Of a DNA stretch of 53,837 nt, positions 17,442 through 25,678 are shown piece by piece (the stretch's first letter is position 1; every line of letters begins with the position of its first letter). The position numbers were made by a program, and so were the translations under genes. The DNA is from Heminiphilus faecis (GTDB lineage: Bacteria; Bacteroidota; Bacteroidia; Bacteroidales; Muribaculaceae), in contig NZ_VSMC01000021.1 in NCBI RefSeq assembly GCF_008728965.1, positions 1 to 53,837 on the forward strand, given 5' to 3'. The notes under the pieces are model-generated. The model was not told the DNA's origin and searched no databases. It worked only from the letters and a program-made list of their open reading frames with translations.

Positions 17442-17449
17442 CAAAGATA
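17442..17449 (-). promoter_or_regulatory. Candidate -7 box for the esterase gene
   Basis: On the minus strand 17449-17442 reads TATCTTTG, a full TAnnTTTG match, about 60 bp upstream of the esterase ATG. No -33 TTTG is present at the expected place; that sequence belongs to the relaxase remnant, which suggests the promoter was formed or cut at the junction. Confidence 0.4.
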
Positions 17450-17920
17450 CTAAAATTTCCTGCTTGTGTCTTTGTCTGCGAGCTCTCTGCCGTGCTTCTG
17501 CTGCATTTCCCATATCTCCCGGCTGTGGTCTGCCTGCATGGTCTGTATTCTATCTTACAGGACTTCGATGGTTTCTTCGTGGTCGGCTATCTCCCTATGC
17601 AGGGCGGTGTTTTCCTTTCCGAACGTGTCGGCGAAGTATTTCAGATTGTCGGCGCACCACTCGTCCAAACGCCCCTCTTCCTCTATCCGCTTCTTGTCAT
17701 CGTGCGTTCCCGACACGTTGATGCGGGTTGCCCGTACTTGGTTGCTTCCGATTTTGCGTGTCAGCCCTGCTTCTTCCAGTCTTCTCTGAACAGCCGAACG
17801 GTCTTTCACCCCGTCGGGTTAGTCGATGAGCCTGCGATTTAGGGGCGTGCGTGTGGGGTCGGCGTTCTTCGGTATGATGAAACGCTCGATGTGTGCGGTC
17901 GTGCATGCCTCGATATATGA
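17450..17920 (-). pseudogene. MobV-type relaxase (plasmid mobilization) remnant
   Basis: Reading the minus strand from about 17910 gives TAHIERFIIPKNADPTRTPLN, an in-frame TAA after LID, then PDGVKDRSAVQRRLEEAGLT, RKIGSNQVRATRINVSGTHD and DEWCADNLKYFADTFGKEN. This matches the N-terminal region of Bacteroides Pre/MobV relaxases. The histidine-bearing catalytic region (HLDExTPHxH) that should follow KEN is missing. The reading goes straight into coiled-coil-like sequence (TALHREIADHEETIEVL, stop, DRIQTMQADHSREIWEMQQK), ending at a TAG at 17450. At least two nonsense codons and one internal deletion make it non-functional. Confidence 0.7.
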
Positions 17921-17924
17921 TAGG

Positions 17925-18195
17925 TCAAAGTACCTTGAAGCCGCATTGTCTGCCTATCTCTTTGAGTATCTTATTGCAGCTTCCGTTACTCGGAACGTGA
18001 AAACTTGGCCGTCCTGAGCCAGTCCCTTGTATTTCTCTATGATACGCTTGGGAACGTCCAAAAGGCGGATGTTCGATTCGGTGTTGGTCTTCTTTCTTCG
18101 GGTGATTATCCACAGATTGACGTCAAAGAATGTTTGCAGGCGGTCGGCGGTGAGGTTCTTCACGTCCGAATACGCCAAACCCGTGAGAACCTTTT
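17925..18195 (-). pseudogene. Tyrosine recombinase (integrase) fragment, frameshifted
   Basis: The minus strand encodes TGLAYSDVKNLTADRLQTFF, then WIITRRKKTNTESNIRLLDV and PKRIIEKYKGLAQDGQVF. After a frameshift near 18000 it continues VPSNGSCNKILKEIGRQCGF. This is the middle of the catalytic domain of Bacteroidetes tyrosine integrases (the TGLAYxDVKNL arginine-box neighbourhood, then the NTESNI(R/V)LLD lysine strand). The N-terminal half, the HxxR box and the catalytic tyrosine are missing. It runs directly into the relaxase remnant, so a deletion has joined the two genes. Confidence 0.7.
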
Positions 18196-18299
18196 AGCAA
18201 GAAATCTGCACCCGTTACGGGAGTAACGAGGTGGTAACTGAACTTCTGCACCGTTTGGCTTCGAGGTGGTATTTCGTTGGCTCTGCCCCATAGAAAGAC

Positions 18300-18340
18300 A
18301 AAGCGTAACGAACGCTCTATCAGCTAATTCGCTACGCTTT
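18300..18340 (-). terminator. Inverted repeat downstream of the gal operon
   Basis: AAAGCGTAACGAA (18300-18312) pairs with TTCGCTACGCTTT (18328-18340) at 12 of 13 positions, loop 15 nt. It lies about 85 bp past the end of the nucleotidyltransferase gene on the minus strand and could end that operon; it might also be an element end. No long T tract follows. Confidence 0.4.
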
Positions 18341-18424
18341 GCTCTAATTCACTTTTTCGCTATGTGTTTATTTTATAAAGTTTTATAGCTACCGTAAATA
18401 GCCGTCTATCCTATAAAACGCTTT

Positions 18425-19327
18425 TTAGAAGAGTTTTTCAGGATATGTGCCGTCTTTATGCAGTTCGGCAAACTTTGCCACCACGCCGGGGCGGTCGCCC
18501 GCATAAGTAACGCCAAACCACTTGGAGTCAGTGTCAAGCACTTTTACCGTAGCTTCGCCGGAGTTGATGAGAGTATCAATTACAATAGGAATAAAGAACT
18601 CTGCTTTGGGAGTGTCAATATCCTTTTTCAGGAAGTTGACAAACTCGCGGTCGCTATATTCGAAGTAATCGGGAGTAAAGCCCCACAAATTCATCGACAC
18701 GGGAGTCTTGGGGTCGAGTTTGCATACCTCACCCTTCTCATCATGGAAGGTTATGTCATGGTTATCGTCGTAAGCTATGTCGGTACGCTCGGTGACAGTC
18801 GTAAGAAGACCGTTCTCGGTATTGCACACGCCACGTGCCACAGAACCGTTTTCCGACATTGTATTGCCTACTCTGAAACCAACCATACAATAGTCGCCCT
18901 TGCGGTCACGCGGACGGCTGAGTTCCTTGGCTATCACCTCAAAAGCATCGCGGCCATAGAAGTCGTCGGCATTGATGACGGCAAACGGCTCATTGATCAC
19001 ACCCTTGCCCATAAGAACCGCGTGGTTCGTACCCCAAGGCTTTGTACGGTCGGCCGGGCAGGTAAATCCTTCAGGCAGAGCGTCGGTAGACTGAAACACG
19101 ACCTCCACAGGCACATGACCCTCATATTTGGAAATGATCTTTTCACGAAAATCCTGCTCGAAATCCTTTCTGATGACAAACACTATTTTTCCGAATCCCG
19201 ATTTAACGGCATCATAGATCGAGTAGTCCATGATGGTTTCTCCATTGGGGCCAAGCGAATCAAGCTGCTTGAGACCTCCGTACCGGCTACCCATGCCGGC
19301 GGCTAAAACGAATAATGTTGGTTTCAT
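18425..19327 (-). CDS. Sugar-phosphate nucleotidyltransferase
   Basis: The 300 residues start with the nucleotidyltransferase signature LAAGMGSRYGGLKQLD (residues 8-23). Further family features are PWGTNHAVLMGKGVI and the metal-binding INADDFYGRDAF, then MNLWGFTPDYFEY. This fits the NTP_transferase superfamily that joins a nucleotide to a sugar 1-phosphate. It is the last gene of galK-galM-nucleotidyltransferase and overlaps galM by 4 bp (ATGA). No GalT (HIT-like uridylyltransferase) is encoded nearby, so this enzyme may convert galactose 1-phosphate directly to a nucleotide sugar; that role is inference from context. Confidence 0.85.
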   Translation of the reverse strand: MKPTLFVLAAGMGSRYGGLKQLDSLGPNGETIMDYSIYDAVKSGFGKIVFVIRKDFEQDFREKIISKYEGHVPVEVVFQSTDALPEGFTCPADRTKPWGTNHAVLMGKGVINEPFAVINADDFYGRDAFEVIAKELSRPRDRKGDYCMVGFRVGNTMSENGSVARGVCNTENGLLTTVTERTDIAYDDNHDITFHDEKGEVCKLDPKTPVSMNLWGFTPDYFEYSDREFVNFLKKDIDTPKAEFFIPIVIDTLINSGEATVKVLDTDSKWFGVTYAGDRPGVVAKFAELHKDGTYPEKLF

Positions 19328-20367
19328 TTTGTTGTAAATCTATATACTATAGTTTGATTGTATTCTTCTCCCGGACACAGAAGCTGACACGGAAAATTAC
19401 GATGATTGGGAGCATCGGGAAATCCCTGACACTCTATAGCCACACCGTCGTAGTCATTGTACGGACGGCCGCTTTTGCTCTCGGGACATCCTCCGAGCCA
19501 GTTACCGGAATATACCTGAGCACCCGGCTGGGTGGTAAGCACCTCAAGCACCCTGCCGCTCTTGGCGGCGGTAAGCACAGCCGCTTTCCCGAGAGAGTGT
19601 TTGTGCCAGTTGTCAAGCACCCAGCAGTGATCGTAGCCCTTGCCTATCTTCAGGGCCTCGAAATCGGCGTTGATATCGCGGCCTATGGTCTTGGGCTGCA
19701 AGAAGTCCATAGGAGTGTCCTTGACATCGGCAAGTTCGCCGGTAGGTATCTGCGTGGAGTCGGTAGGCAGATATTTCGATGCAAACAGCTGAAGTTCATG
19801 ATCGAGAACCGAGCCGCTGTTTTCACCGTCAAGATTGAAGTAAGCATGATTGGTAAGGTTGATTACCGTTTTGGCGTCGCTCTCGGCTTTAAACTCGATA
19901 GTAAGTTCGTTTTTTTCATTCCATGAATATATCACGGTAGCCTTCACCGCTCCGGGATAGCCTTCCTCTCCGTCAGCTGCGTTGTAAGTGAACTTGACAT
20001 GGCTGCCGGCTGCTTCCGACTTCCATATGCGGTTCATAAAACCTTCGGGACCACCGTGCAGTGCGTTAGGTCCATTGTTAATGGCAAGGCTGTACTCTTT
20101 ACCGTCGAGCGAGAAGCGGCCTTTACATATGCGATTGGCATAACGGCCGGGAGTCTTTCCGGCACACGGGCCGTCACCGAAATAATCTACCGGATTTTTA
20201 TAACCGAGTGCAACATCGGCCATAGTTCCTTCACTGTCGGGAACGACTATGCTTACTATACCGGCGCCAAGACTTGACAACGTCACTGACGCGCCCGACG
20301 CATTGGTCAATGTATAGAGAGTTATGTCACCTTTCGGCGACACAACTCTCTTTGTCTGTATATTCAT
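19324..20367 (-). CDS. galM: Aldose 1-epimerase (mutarotase)
   Basis: It interconverts the alpha and beta anomers of hexoses such as galactose so that GalK can use them. Starting at ATG 20367 (MNIQTKR) it has 347 residues. Family features are GKTPGRYANRI, ALHGGPEGFMNRIW, the catalytic-His strand INLTNHAYFNLDG, and the catalytic-Glu region VAIECQGFPDAPNH. The longer frame to 20382 adds five residues of no clear value. It lies 18 bp after galK and its stop overlaps the next start. No signal peptide is seen, so it is cytosolic. Confidence 0.93.
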   Translation of the reverse strand: MNIQTKRVVSPKGDITLYTLTNASGASVTLSSLGAGIVSIVVPDSEGTMADVALGYKNPVDYFGDGPCAGKTPGRYANRICKGRFSLDGKEYSLAINNGPNALHGGPEGFMNRIWKSEAAGSHVKFTYNAADGEEGYPGAVKATVIYSWNEKNELTIEFKAESDAKTVINLTNHAYFNLDGENSGSVLDHELQLFASKYLPTDSTQIPTGELADVKDTPMDFLQPKTIGRDINADFEALKIGKGYDHCWVLDNWHKHSLGKAAVLTAAKSGRVLEVLTTQPGAQVYSGNWLGGCPESKSGRPYNDYDGVAIECQGFPDAPNHRNFPCQLLCPGEEYNQTIVYRFTTK

Positions 20368-20385
20368 ATTCTTACAATTCAAGTG

Positions 20386-21525
20386 TTAATCCAGCTTACG
20401 TGCTCCGTCGGAAACAATCACATCATATACCCGAGGCTCATGACCGTACTTGGCCTCGAACTTCTTCTTTGCGGTAGCGATGAAGTTGTCGTAAAGGTCA
20501 TCTTTTACAAGATTGATGGTACAGCCTCCGAAACCGCCGCCCATAATGCGCGAACCGGTGACTCCGCACTCTTTGGCTATGTCATTGAGATAATCAAGCT
20601 CCACGCAGCTTACTTCATACAGCTTCGACATGCCTTCATGAGTCTTGTACATACGGTCGCCTACGGTATCGTAGTCACCTTTCTGCAAGGCCTCGCACAC
20701 GTCAAGCACACGCTGCTTCTCCTCTATGACATACTTGGCACGGTTGTAGTCCTCCTGCGATATGCGGTCCTTGATTCTTTCAAGGTCTTCCATCTCCGCA
20801 TCACGCAGAGTATCAACTCCGAGCTCCTTGGCTACATGCTCGCATGACGCACGACGCTTGTTGTAAGGAGAGTCGACCAGCTCATGCTTTACCTTCGAGT
20901 CAACAAGCACCAGTTTGTAACCGTCAAGTCTGAAGGGGAAGTACTCATACTCAAGTGACCGGCAGTCAAGACGGATAAGATGGTCTTTCTTACCGAACAC
21001 CGATGCAAACTGGTCCATAATGCCGCAATTGACACCGCAATAGTTATGCTCTGTCGACTGGCCGATCTTGGCAAGTTCAAACTTGTCGATCTTACCGTCG
21101 TTAAACAGATCGTTCATCGCGTAGGCAAAACAACTCTCAAGAGCTGCCGACGACGAAAGTCCGGCACCGAGAGGAACATTTCCGGCAAACACGGCATCGA
21201 AACCTTTTACAGAACCGCCGCGCTTGATGACTTCGCGGCATACTCCGAATATATAACGCGCCCACTGTTGGGTAGGTGCATCCTCTTCATTAAGACCAAA
21301 CTCGGCATACTCGTCGATGTCGACCGAATAGACACGTACTTTATCCGTTCCGTTAGGCTTTATTTCAGCCATGATGACTTTGTCGATGGCTCCCGGAAAC
21401 ACGAAGCCGCCGTTATAATCGGTGTGCTCGCCTATCAGGTTTATACGACCCGCCGATGCATAAAATACTCCGTTACCTCCAAAACGCTGGCTGAATTGCT
21501 CACGTATTGTCTCTCTCATTTTCAT
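20386..21525 (-). CDS. galK: Galactokinase
   Basis: It phosphorylates galactose to galactose 1-phosphate. The 379 residues show all three GHMP-kinase motifs: GRINLIGEHTDYNGGFVFPG (galactokinase signature), PLGAGLSSSAALE (ATP-binding loop) and GGGFGGCTINLV near the C terminus. It is the first gene of a minus-strand operon with galM and the nucleotidyltransferase. A TAAATTTG -7 box lies at 21567-21574. No sugar transporter or regulator is adjacent. Confidence 0.95.
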   Translation of the reverse strand: MKMRETIREQFSQRFGGNGVFYASAGRINLIGEHTDYNGGFVFPGAIDKVIMAEIKPNGTDKVRVYSVDIDEYAEFGLNEEDAPTQQWARYIFGVCREVIKRGGSVKGFDAVFAGNVPLGAGLSSSAALESCFAYAMNDLFNDGKIDKFELAKIGQSTEHNYCGVNCGIMDQFASVFGKKDHLIRLDCRSLEYEYFPFRLDGYKLVLVDSKVKHELVDSPYNKRRASCEHVAKELGVDTLRDAEMEDLERIKDRISQEDYNRAKYVIEEKQRVLDVCEALQKGDYDTVGDRMYKTHEGMSKLYEVSCVELDYLNDIAKECGVTGSRIMGGGFGGCTINLVKDDLYDNFIATAKKKFEAKYGHEPRVYDVIVSDGARKLD

Positions 21526-21566
21526 AATGGTATCTTTAAATGTTGTTCAGGTTAATTATCTGTTTG

Positions 21567-21574
21567 CAAATTTA
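21567..21574 (-). promoter_or_regulatory. Candidate -7 box for the galK operon
   Basis: On the minus strand 21574-21567 reads TAAATTTG, a full TAnnTTTG match 41 bp upstream of the galK ATG. A CAAA (minus-strand TTTG) lies at 21601-21604, a spacing of 26 bp, longer than usual. Confidence 0.4.
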
Positions 21575-21646
21575 GCAAAATAATTCTAATAACCTTAGTG
21601 CAAATCGGTCAATTTACCATTATGAATCGGACAAAACAACAAGGGT

Positions 21647-22369
21647 TCAATCCACTTCGACACTCATGCCCGGATTGTGAAGACAATGACATGCCGTGAC
21701 GCTCTCGTCAACATAAGCCGGGAAGTCACAGGCATCCTTGAAGTCACCGTGGATGTGCATCGGAAAAAACTCTGTAACTTTTATCTTCTCAAGAAACAGT
21801 CGCGCCCCACGTTCAAAATCGGAACCTTGTCTTGTATCGACAGGGAACATGGCTATATCAAACGACGGATTCTCCGAGGCTATACGATTCAGTATGACGT
21901 TGAAATGTTCGTCGGCCTTGCGCACTTCGCGTTCCGACGAGTCATCCTGCCAGTGCCAGTCGTTGAGGTCGCCGGCATGAAATATCTTCCTGCCGCCGGA
22001 AGTCGTTACGAGAAAACTTACTCCGGCATCGGTAGAACCGTAAGCCTTGACTTTTATATCGCCCGGCAGATTTTCAAGCACGTCGCCGGCGCTCATGCCG
22101 GCTATACGCTCAGCTCCCGGTATATCCTGCCCGTAAACGTCATTGGACAGCACATATACCCTTTTGTGATTTTGGGCAAGGTCAAATATACATTTGTTGT
22201 AATGGTCATGGTGATGATGACTTACAAAGAACACCACCGGCAGTTGTGGATTGGCTTCAAGAGCCTTATGCAGAGCGTGGGCCGGGTCACGATAATAATC
22301 AAAAACAAGAATAACGTCGGACAGAGTCAGGATGAATCCGCTGTTGTCCATATAGGTAACTTTAATCAT
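21647..22369 (-). CDS. Metallo-beta-lactamase-fold metal-dependent hydrolase
   Basis: The 240 residues carry the metal-binding HHHHDH at 51-56, a later KIFHAGDLNDWHW (His/Asp ligands), an MFPVDTRQG turn and a C-terminal FFPMHIHGDF His. This resembles UlaG-like and other stand-alone metallo-beta-lactamase-fold hydrolases. The substrate is unknown. It is flanked by about 120 bp on the galK side and 180 bp on the hisS side and is probably its own transcription unit. Confidence 0.88.
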   Translation of the reverse strand: MIKVTYMDNSGFILTLSDVILVFDYYRDPAHALHKALEANPQLPVVFFVSHHHHDHYNKCIFDLAQNHKRVYVLSNDVYGQDIPGAERIAGMSAGDVLENLPGDIKVKAYGSTDAGVSFLVTTSGGRKIFHAGDLNDWHWQDDSSEREVRKADEHFNVILNRIASENPSFDIAMFPVDTRQGSDFERGARLFLEKIKVTEFFPMHIHGDFKDACDFPAYVDESVTACHCLHNPGMSVEVD

Positions 22370-22510
22370 AATAAATTAAGTTTGGTTTGAATACAATATA
22401 AACATACGGTACTGACAATAGTTCGTATACAACATCCTGACTTAACATGGCAAAAACCGCCATATAATAACTATCGGAGCAATAAAATGACGTATTTGCG
22501 AAAAATGCCT

Positions 22511-22518
22511 TAAATTTG
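22511..22518 (+). promoter_or_regulatory. Candidate -7 box for hisS-umuDC
   Basis: TAAATTTG at 22511-22518 matches TAnnTTTG, 31 bp before the hisS ATG. No convincing -33 TTTG is present 19-21 bp upstream. Confidence 0.45.
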
Positions 22519-22549
22519 CATTCTAAAATAAACTATACAATTTATACAT

Positions 22550-23914
22550 ATGGCACAGAAACCTTCCATACCCAAAGGTACACGCGACTTCTCACCCACC
22601 GAGATGGCACGTCGCAATTATATATTCAATACCATCCGCGAAGTTTTCAATCTGTTTGGCTTCAATCAGATAGAGACCCCCGCCATGGAGAACCTGACGA
22701 CCCTTATGGGAAAATACGGAGAGGAAGGCGATAAACTTCTGTTCAAGATACTTAACTCCGGCGACTACCTGAGAGGAGCTGACCGCCAATTGCTCGACTC
22801 GGGAGAAGCATCGGGCAAACTCACGGCACAACTTTGTGAAAAGGGTCTGCGTTATGACCTTACCGTACCCTTTGCCCGCTATGTCGTACAACATCGCGCG
22901 GAACTGCAATTTCCATTCAAGCGCTTCCAGATACAACCTGTGTGGCGTGCCGACCGCCCCCAGAAAGGCCGTTATAGAGAGTTTTATCAGTGCGACGCCG
23001 ACATAATAGGCTCCGACTCGCTTGTCAACGAAGTCGAGTTGCTTCAGCTTATTGATGAAGTGTTCAGCCGCCTGAAGATCAACATCACGATCAAGCTAAA
23101 CAACCGAAAAGTACTTGCCGGAATAGCCGAACTTATAGGCGCACCCGAAAAGATAGTAGACATAACCGTAGCCATCGATAAAATCGACAAAATAGGAATG
23201 GACAACGTAAAAGCCGAGCTTGCAGAACGTGGTCTGTCAACTGAAGCGATAGCCGCCCTTGAGCCTATATTGTCAATTGACGGCACGGTAAATCAACGTC
23301 TCGAACGCCTTGCAGAAGTGCTGTCGGCATCACCCACAGGACTCCGTGGCGTCGAGGAGCTTAAAGAAGTGGTAAGAAACACCGACGCACTCGGACTTCG
23401 TGCCGAACTTGACCTTGACGTGTCGCTCGCCCGCGGCCTGAATTACTATACCGGCACCATAATCGAGGTAAAAGCCCGCGACGTGGAGATAGGCTCCATA
23501 ACCGGCGGAGGCCGCTACGACAACCTCACGGGTGTATTCGGCATGCCCGATGTGTCAGGAGTGGGAATATCGTTCGGCGCCGACCGCATATACGACGTGC
23601 TCAATGCACTCGACCTATATCCCGAGGACACATCACGCTCGACAAAAGTGCTGTTCATGAACTTCGGCGAAGCGGAAAAGGCTGAATCGCTGAAAGTCAT
23701 CAAGCAACTTCGCAGTCACGGCATCTCGTCCGAAATATACCCCGAGACTTCAAAGATGAAAAAGCAGATGGCCTACGCAAATGCCAAGTCAGTGCCTTTC
23801 GTGGCCATGATCGGCGAAAGCGAACTTCAGGAAGGTAAAATCACCTTGAAAGACATGGCCACAGGTGAGCAGGATACCCTTGATACTACGGCCCTCATTG
23901 ACCACCTGAAATAA
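22550..23914 (+). CDS. hisS: Histidyl-tRNA synthetase
   Basis: It charges tRNA-His. The 454-residue length is normal for the Bacteroidetes version. Class II motifs are visible: motif 1 in [12 protein letters not shown], motif 2 in [20 protein letters not shown], the histidine-A signature [14 protein letters not shown], and motif 3 in [13 protein letters not shown]. The C-terminal anticodon-binding domain has [20 protein letters not shown]. The gene begins after a TAAATTTG box and ends 5 bp before umuD, so an SOS-type polymerase seems to be co-transcribed with a housekeeping synthetase. Confidence 0.97.
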   Translation: MAQKPSIPKGTRDFSPTEMARRNYIFNTIREVFNLFGFNQIETPAMENLTTLMGKYGEEGDKLLFKILNSGDYLRGADRQLLDSGEASGKLTAQLCEKGLRYDLTVPFARYVVQHRAELQFPFKRFQIQPVWRADRPQKGRYREFYQCDADIIGSDSLVNEVELLQLIDEVFSRLKINITIKLNNRKVLAGIAELIGAPEKIVDITVAIDKIDKIGMDNVKAELAERGLSTEAIAALEPILSIDGTVNQRLERLAEVLSASPTGLRGVEELKEVVRNTDALGLRAELDLDVSLARGLNYYTGTIIEVKARDVEIGSITGGGRYDNLTGVFGMPDVSGVGISFGADRIYDVLNALDLYPEDTSRSTKVLFMNFGEAEKAESLKVIKQLRSHGISSEIYPETSKMKKQMAYANAKSVPFVAMIGESELQEGKITLKDMATGEQDTLDTTALIDHLK

Positions 23915-23919
23915 AGCGA

Positions 23920-24369
23920 ATGACAAAACCGCGAAACGACTTGGAGCTGTATGGTGTGGACAGCCGTTCATCCATGCCGTTGCCTTATGCCGATGGAGGC
24001 ATAAAGGCAGGCTTCACGTCACCGGGGCAGTCGTCGATGAACGAGTCGATAGACCTAAACGCAGAGATAGTGACCCATCCGGCGTCGACATTTTACGGCC
24101 GGGTGACCGGCGACTCAATGTGTGAGGAGGGTATTGACGACGGCGACATAGTGGTCATCGACAGGTCGCTTGAACCGACCAACGGTGACCTTGCCGTATG
24201 CTGTATTGACGGAGAATTTACCGTCAAACGCCTCAAAGTCGAACGACATCGCATACTTTTAATGCCGTCCAACAGGCATTATGCACCGATCGAAGTCACC
24301 GCAGATGACGATTTCACCGTGTGGGGCATAGTCACCTATACAATCAAGAAAAACCGCCGCAAGCGGTGA
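23920..24369 (+). CDS. umuD: UmuD-like protein, S24/LexA-family autoprotease
   Basis: UmuD cleaves itself on RecA filaments and the product joins UmuC in polymerase V. The 149 residues show the A30-G31 cleavage site in IKAGFTSPGQSS, the nucleophile Ser66 in GRVTGDSM and the general-base Lys103 in EFTVKRLK. The distances A30-S66-K103 (36 and 37) equal those known for E. coli UmuD C24-S60-K97. It starts 5 bp after hisS and ends 10 bp before umuC. No SOS box is visible upstream because the gene lies within a transcript. Confidence 0.93.
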   Translation: MTKPRNDLELYGVDSRSSMPLPYADGGIKAGFTSPGQSSMNESIDLNAEIVTHPASTFYGRVTGDSMCEEGIDDGDIVVIDRSLEPTNGDLAVCCIDGEFTVKRLKVERHRILLMPSNRHYAPIEVTADDDFTVWGIVTYTIKKNRRKR

Positions 24370-24379
24370 GTGCTCCTCC

Positions 24380-25678
24380 ATGACAGGCCTTATTGACTGC
24401 AATAACTTTTTTGTATCGTGTGAAAGAGTCTTTCGTCCCGAGTTGCGCGACAAACCGGTCATTGTACTGGGCAACAACGACGGATGCGTAGTAGCCATGT
24501 CCAACGAGGCCAAAGCTCTCGGCATAACACGAGGCATACCTCTGTTCAAGATTCGTGACATTGTATCGCGACATAACATAACCACACTCTCGGGCAATCA
24601 TCGACTGTACAAAGACATGTCATCGCGTGTCATGATGACGTTGGCATCGCTCGCCGACGGGCTTGAGATAAGTTCAATCGATGAAGCGTATATAAACCTT
24701 GATGCTGTCGATGACGATGAACTGCCGGCTTACGGACAGTCGATAGTAAAAACGATAAGGAAAAATGTGGGCATACCGGTGTCGCTCGGCATGGCCCCTA
24801 CACGCACACTTGCCAAAATAGCGGCACGGTTTGCCAAAAAGTATCCGGGCTACAAAGGAGCATGCCTTATCAATAATTCCGACAAGATGACAAAAGCTCT
24901 CTGCCTTACCGGTATAGGCGACGTATGGGGCATAGGACGGAGGCTTTCGGAGCGTCTTAAGGCACACGGACTCAACACGGCTCTTGACTTCGCACAACTG
25001 CCAAAAGAGATTATACGCGACCGATACAACATAAACCTTGAAAGAGTGTGGCGCGAACTCAACGGAGAAGCCTGCATCGGCATCGAAGAGAGCATCGACG
25101 GTCCGCAGAAATCACTTACATGCTCACGGACTTTCGCAACAGAAGTCTATACCATCGATGAACTCAACGACGCTGTGGCGCAGTATGCGGCATACGTGGC
25201 TGAACGGCTACGACGACATGACTGCCACTGCACGGCCATATCAGTATACATAGCCACCAACCGCTTCAAGGAGTCATACTACTCCAACATAGCACAACAT
25301 CGTATACCGGAAGCCACCAACGACACATCCATACTGTGCAAAGAGGCAAAATCGGCACTTGCCACGATATTCCGCCCCGGATACGGATACAAACGTGCAG
25401 GCGTCACAGCAACACAAATCATTGACGGAAACGGCCTTCAACAGAGTCTGTTCAGTGACCATGACGACCTGAAAAAACGCAAGCGGCTCATGTCGGCTCT
25501 TGACAAAATAAACAGCGAGTTCACAAGCCACGACAAAGTACATGTAGCGTCAATACCGTCAAAGTCAATAGCCATGAAAGAGCACACACCGCGGTTATAC
25601 ACCTCGCGCATGAGCGACATAATCGATATAAAATGCACCGACCGGTCAGATAACACCAAGGCCGGAAAGGGAAACTAA
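24380..25678 (+). CDS. umuC: DNA polymerase V catalytic subunit (Y family)
   Basis: The 432 residues carry the Y-family features of UmuC: ALIDCNNFFVSCERVF-like start (GLIDCNNFFVSCERVFRPEL), VVLGNNDGCVVAMSNEAKAL, the catalytic SSIDEAYINLD, GMAPTRTLAKIAARFAKK, and the helix-hairpin-helix segment VWGIGRRLSERLKAHGL. It carries out error-prone translesion synthesis with UmuD'. It overlaps the 3' end of the convergent transporter gene by 33 bp (25646-25678). Confidence 0.95.
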   Translation: MTGLIDCNNFFVSCERVFRPELRDKPVIVLGNNDGCVVAMSNEAKALGITRGIPLFKIRDIVSRHNITTLSGNHRLYKDMSSRVMMTLASLADGLEISSIDEAYINLDAVDDDELPAYGQSIVKTIRKNVGIPVSLGMAPTRTLAKIAARFAKKYPGYKGACLINNSDKMTKALCLTGIGDVWGIGRRLSERLKAHGLNTALDFAQLPKEIIRDRYNINLERVWRELNGEACIGIEESIDGPQKSLTCSRTFATEVYTIDELNDAVAQYAAYVAERLRRHDCHCTAISVYIATNRFKESYYSNIAQHRIPEATNDTSILCKEAKSALATIFRPGYGYKRAGVTATQIIDGNGLQQSLFSDHDDLKKRKRLMSALDKINSEFTSHDKVHVASIPSKSIAMKEHTPRLYTSRMSDIIDIKCTDRSDNTKAGKGN

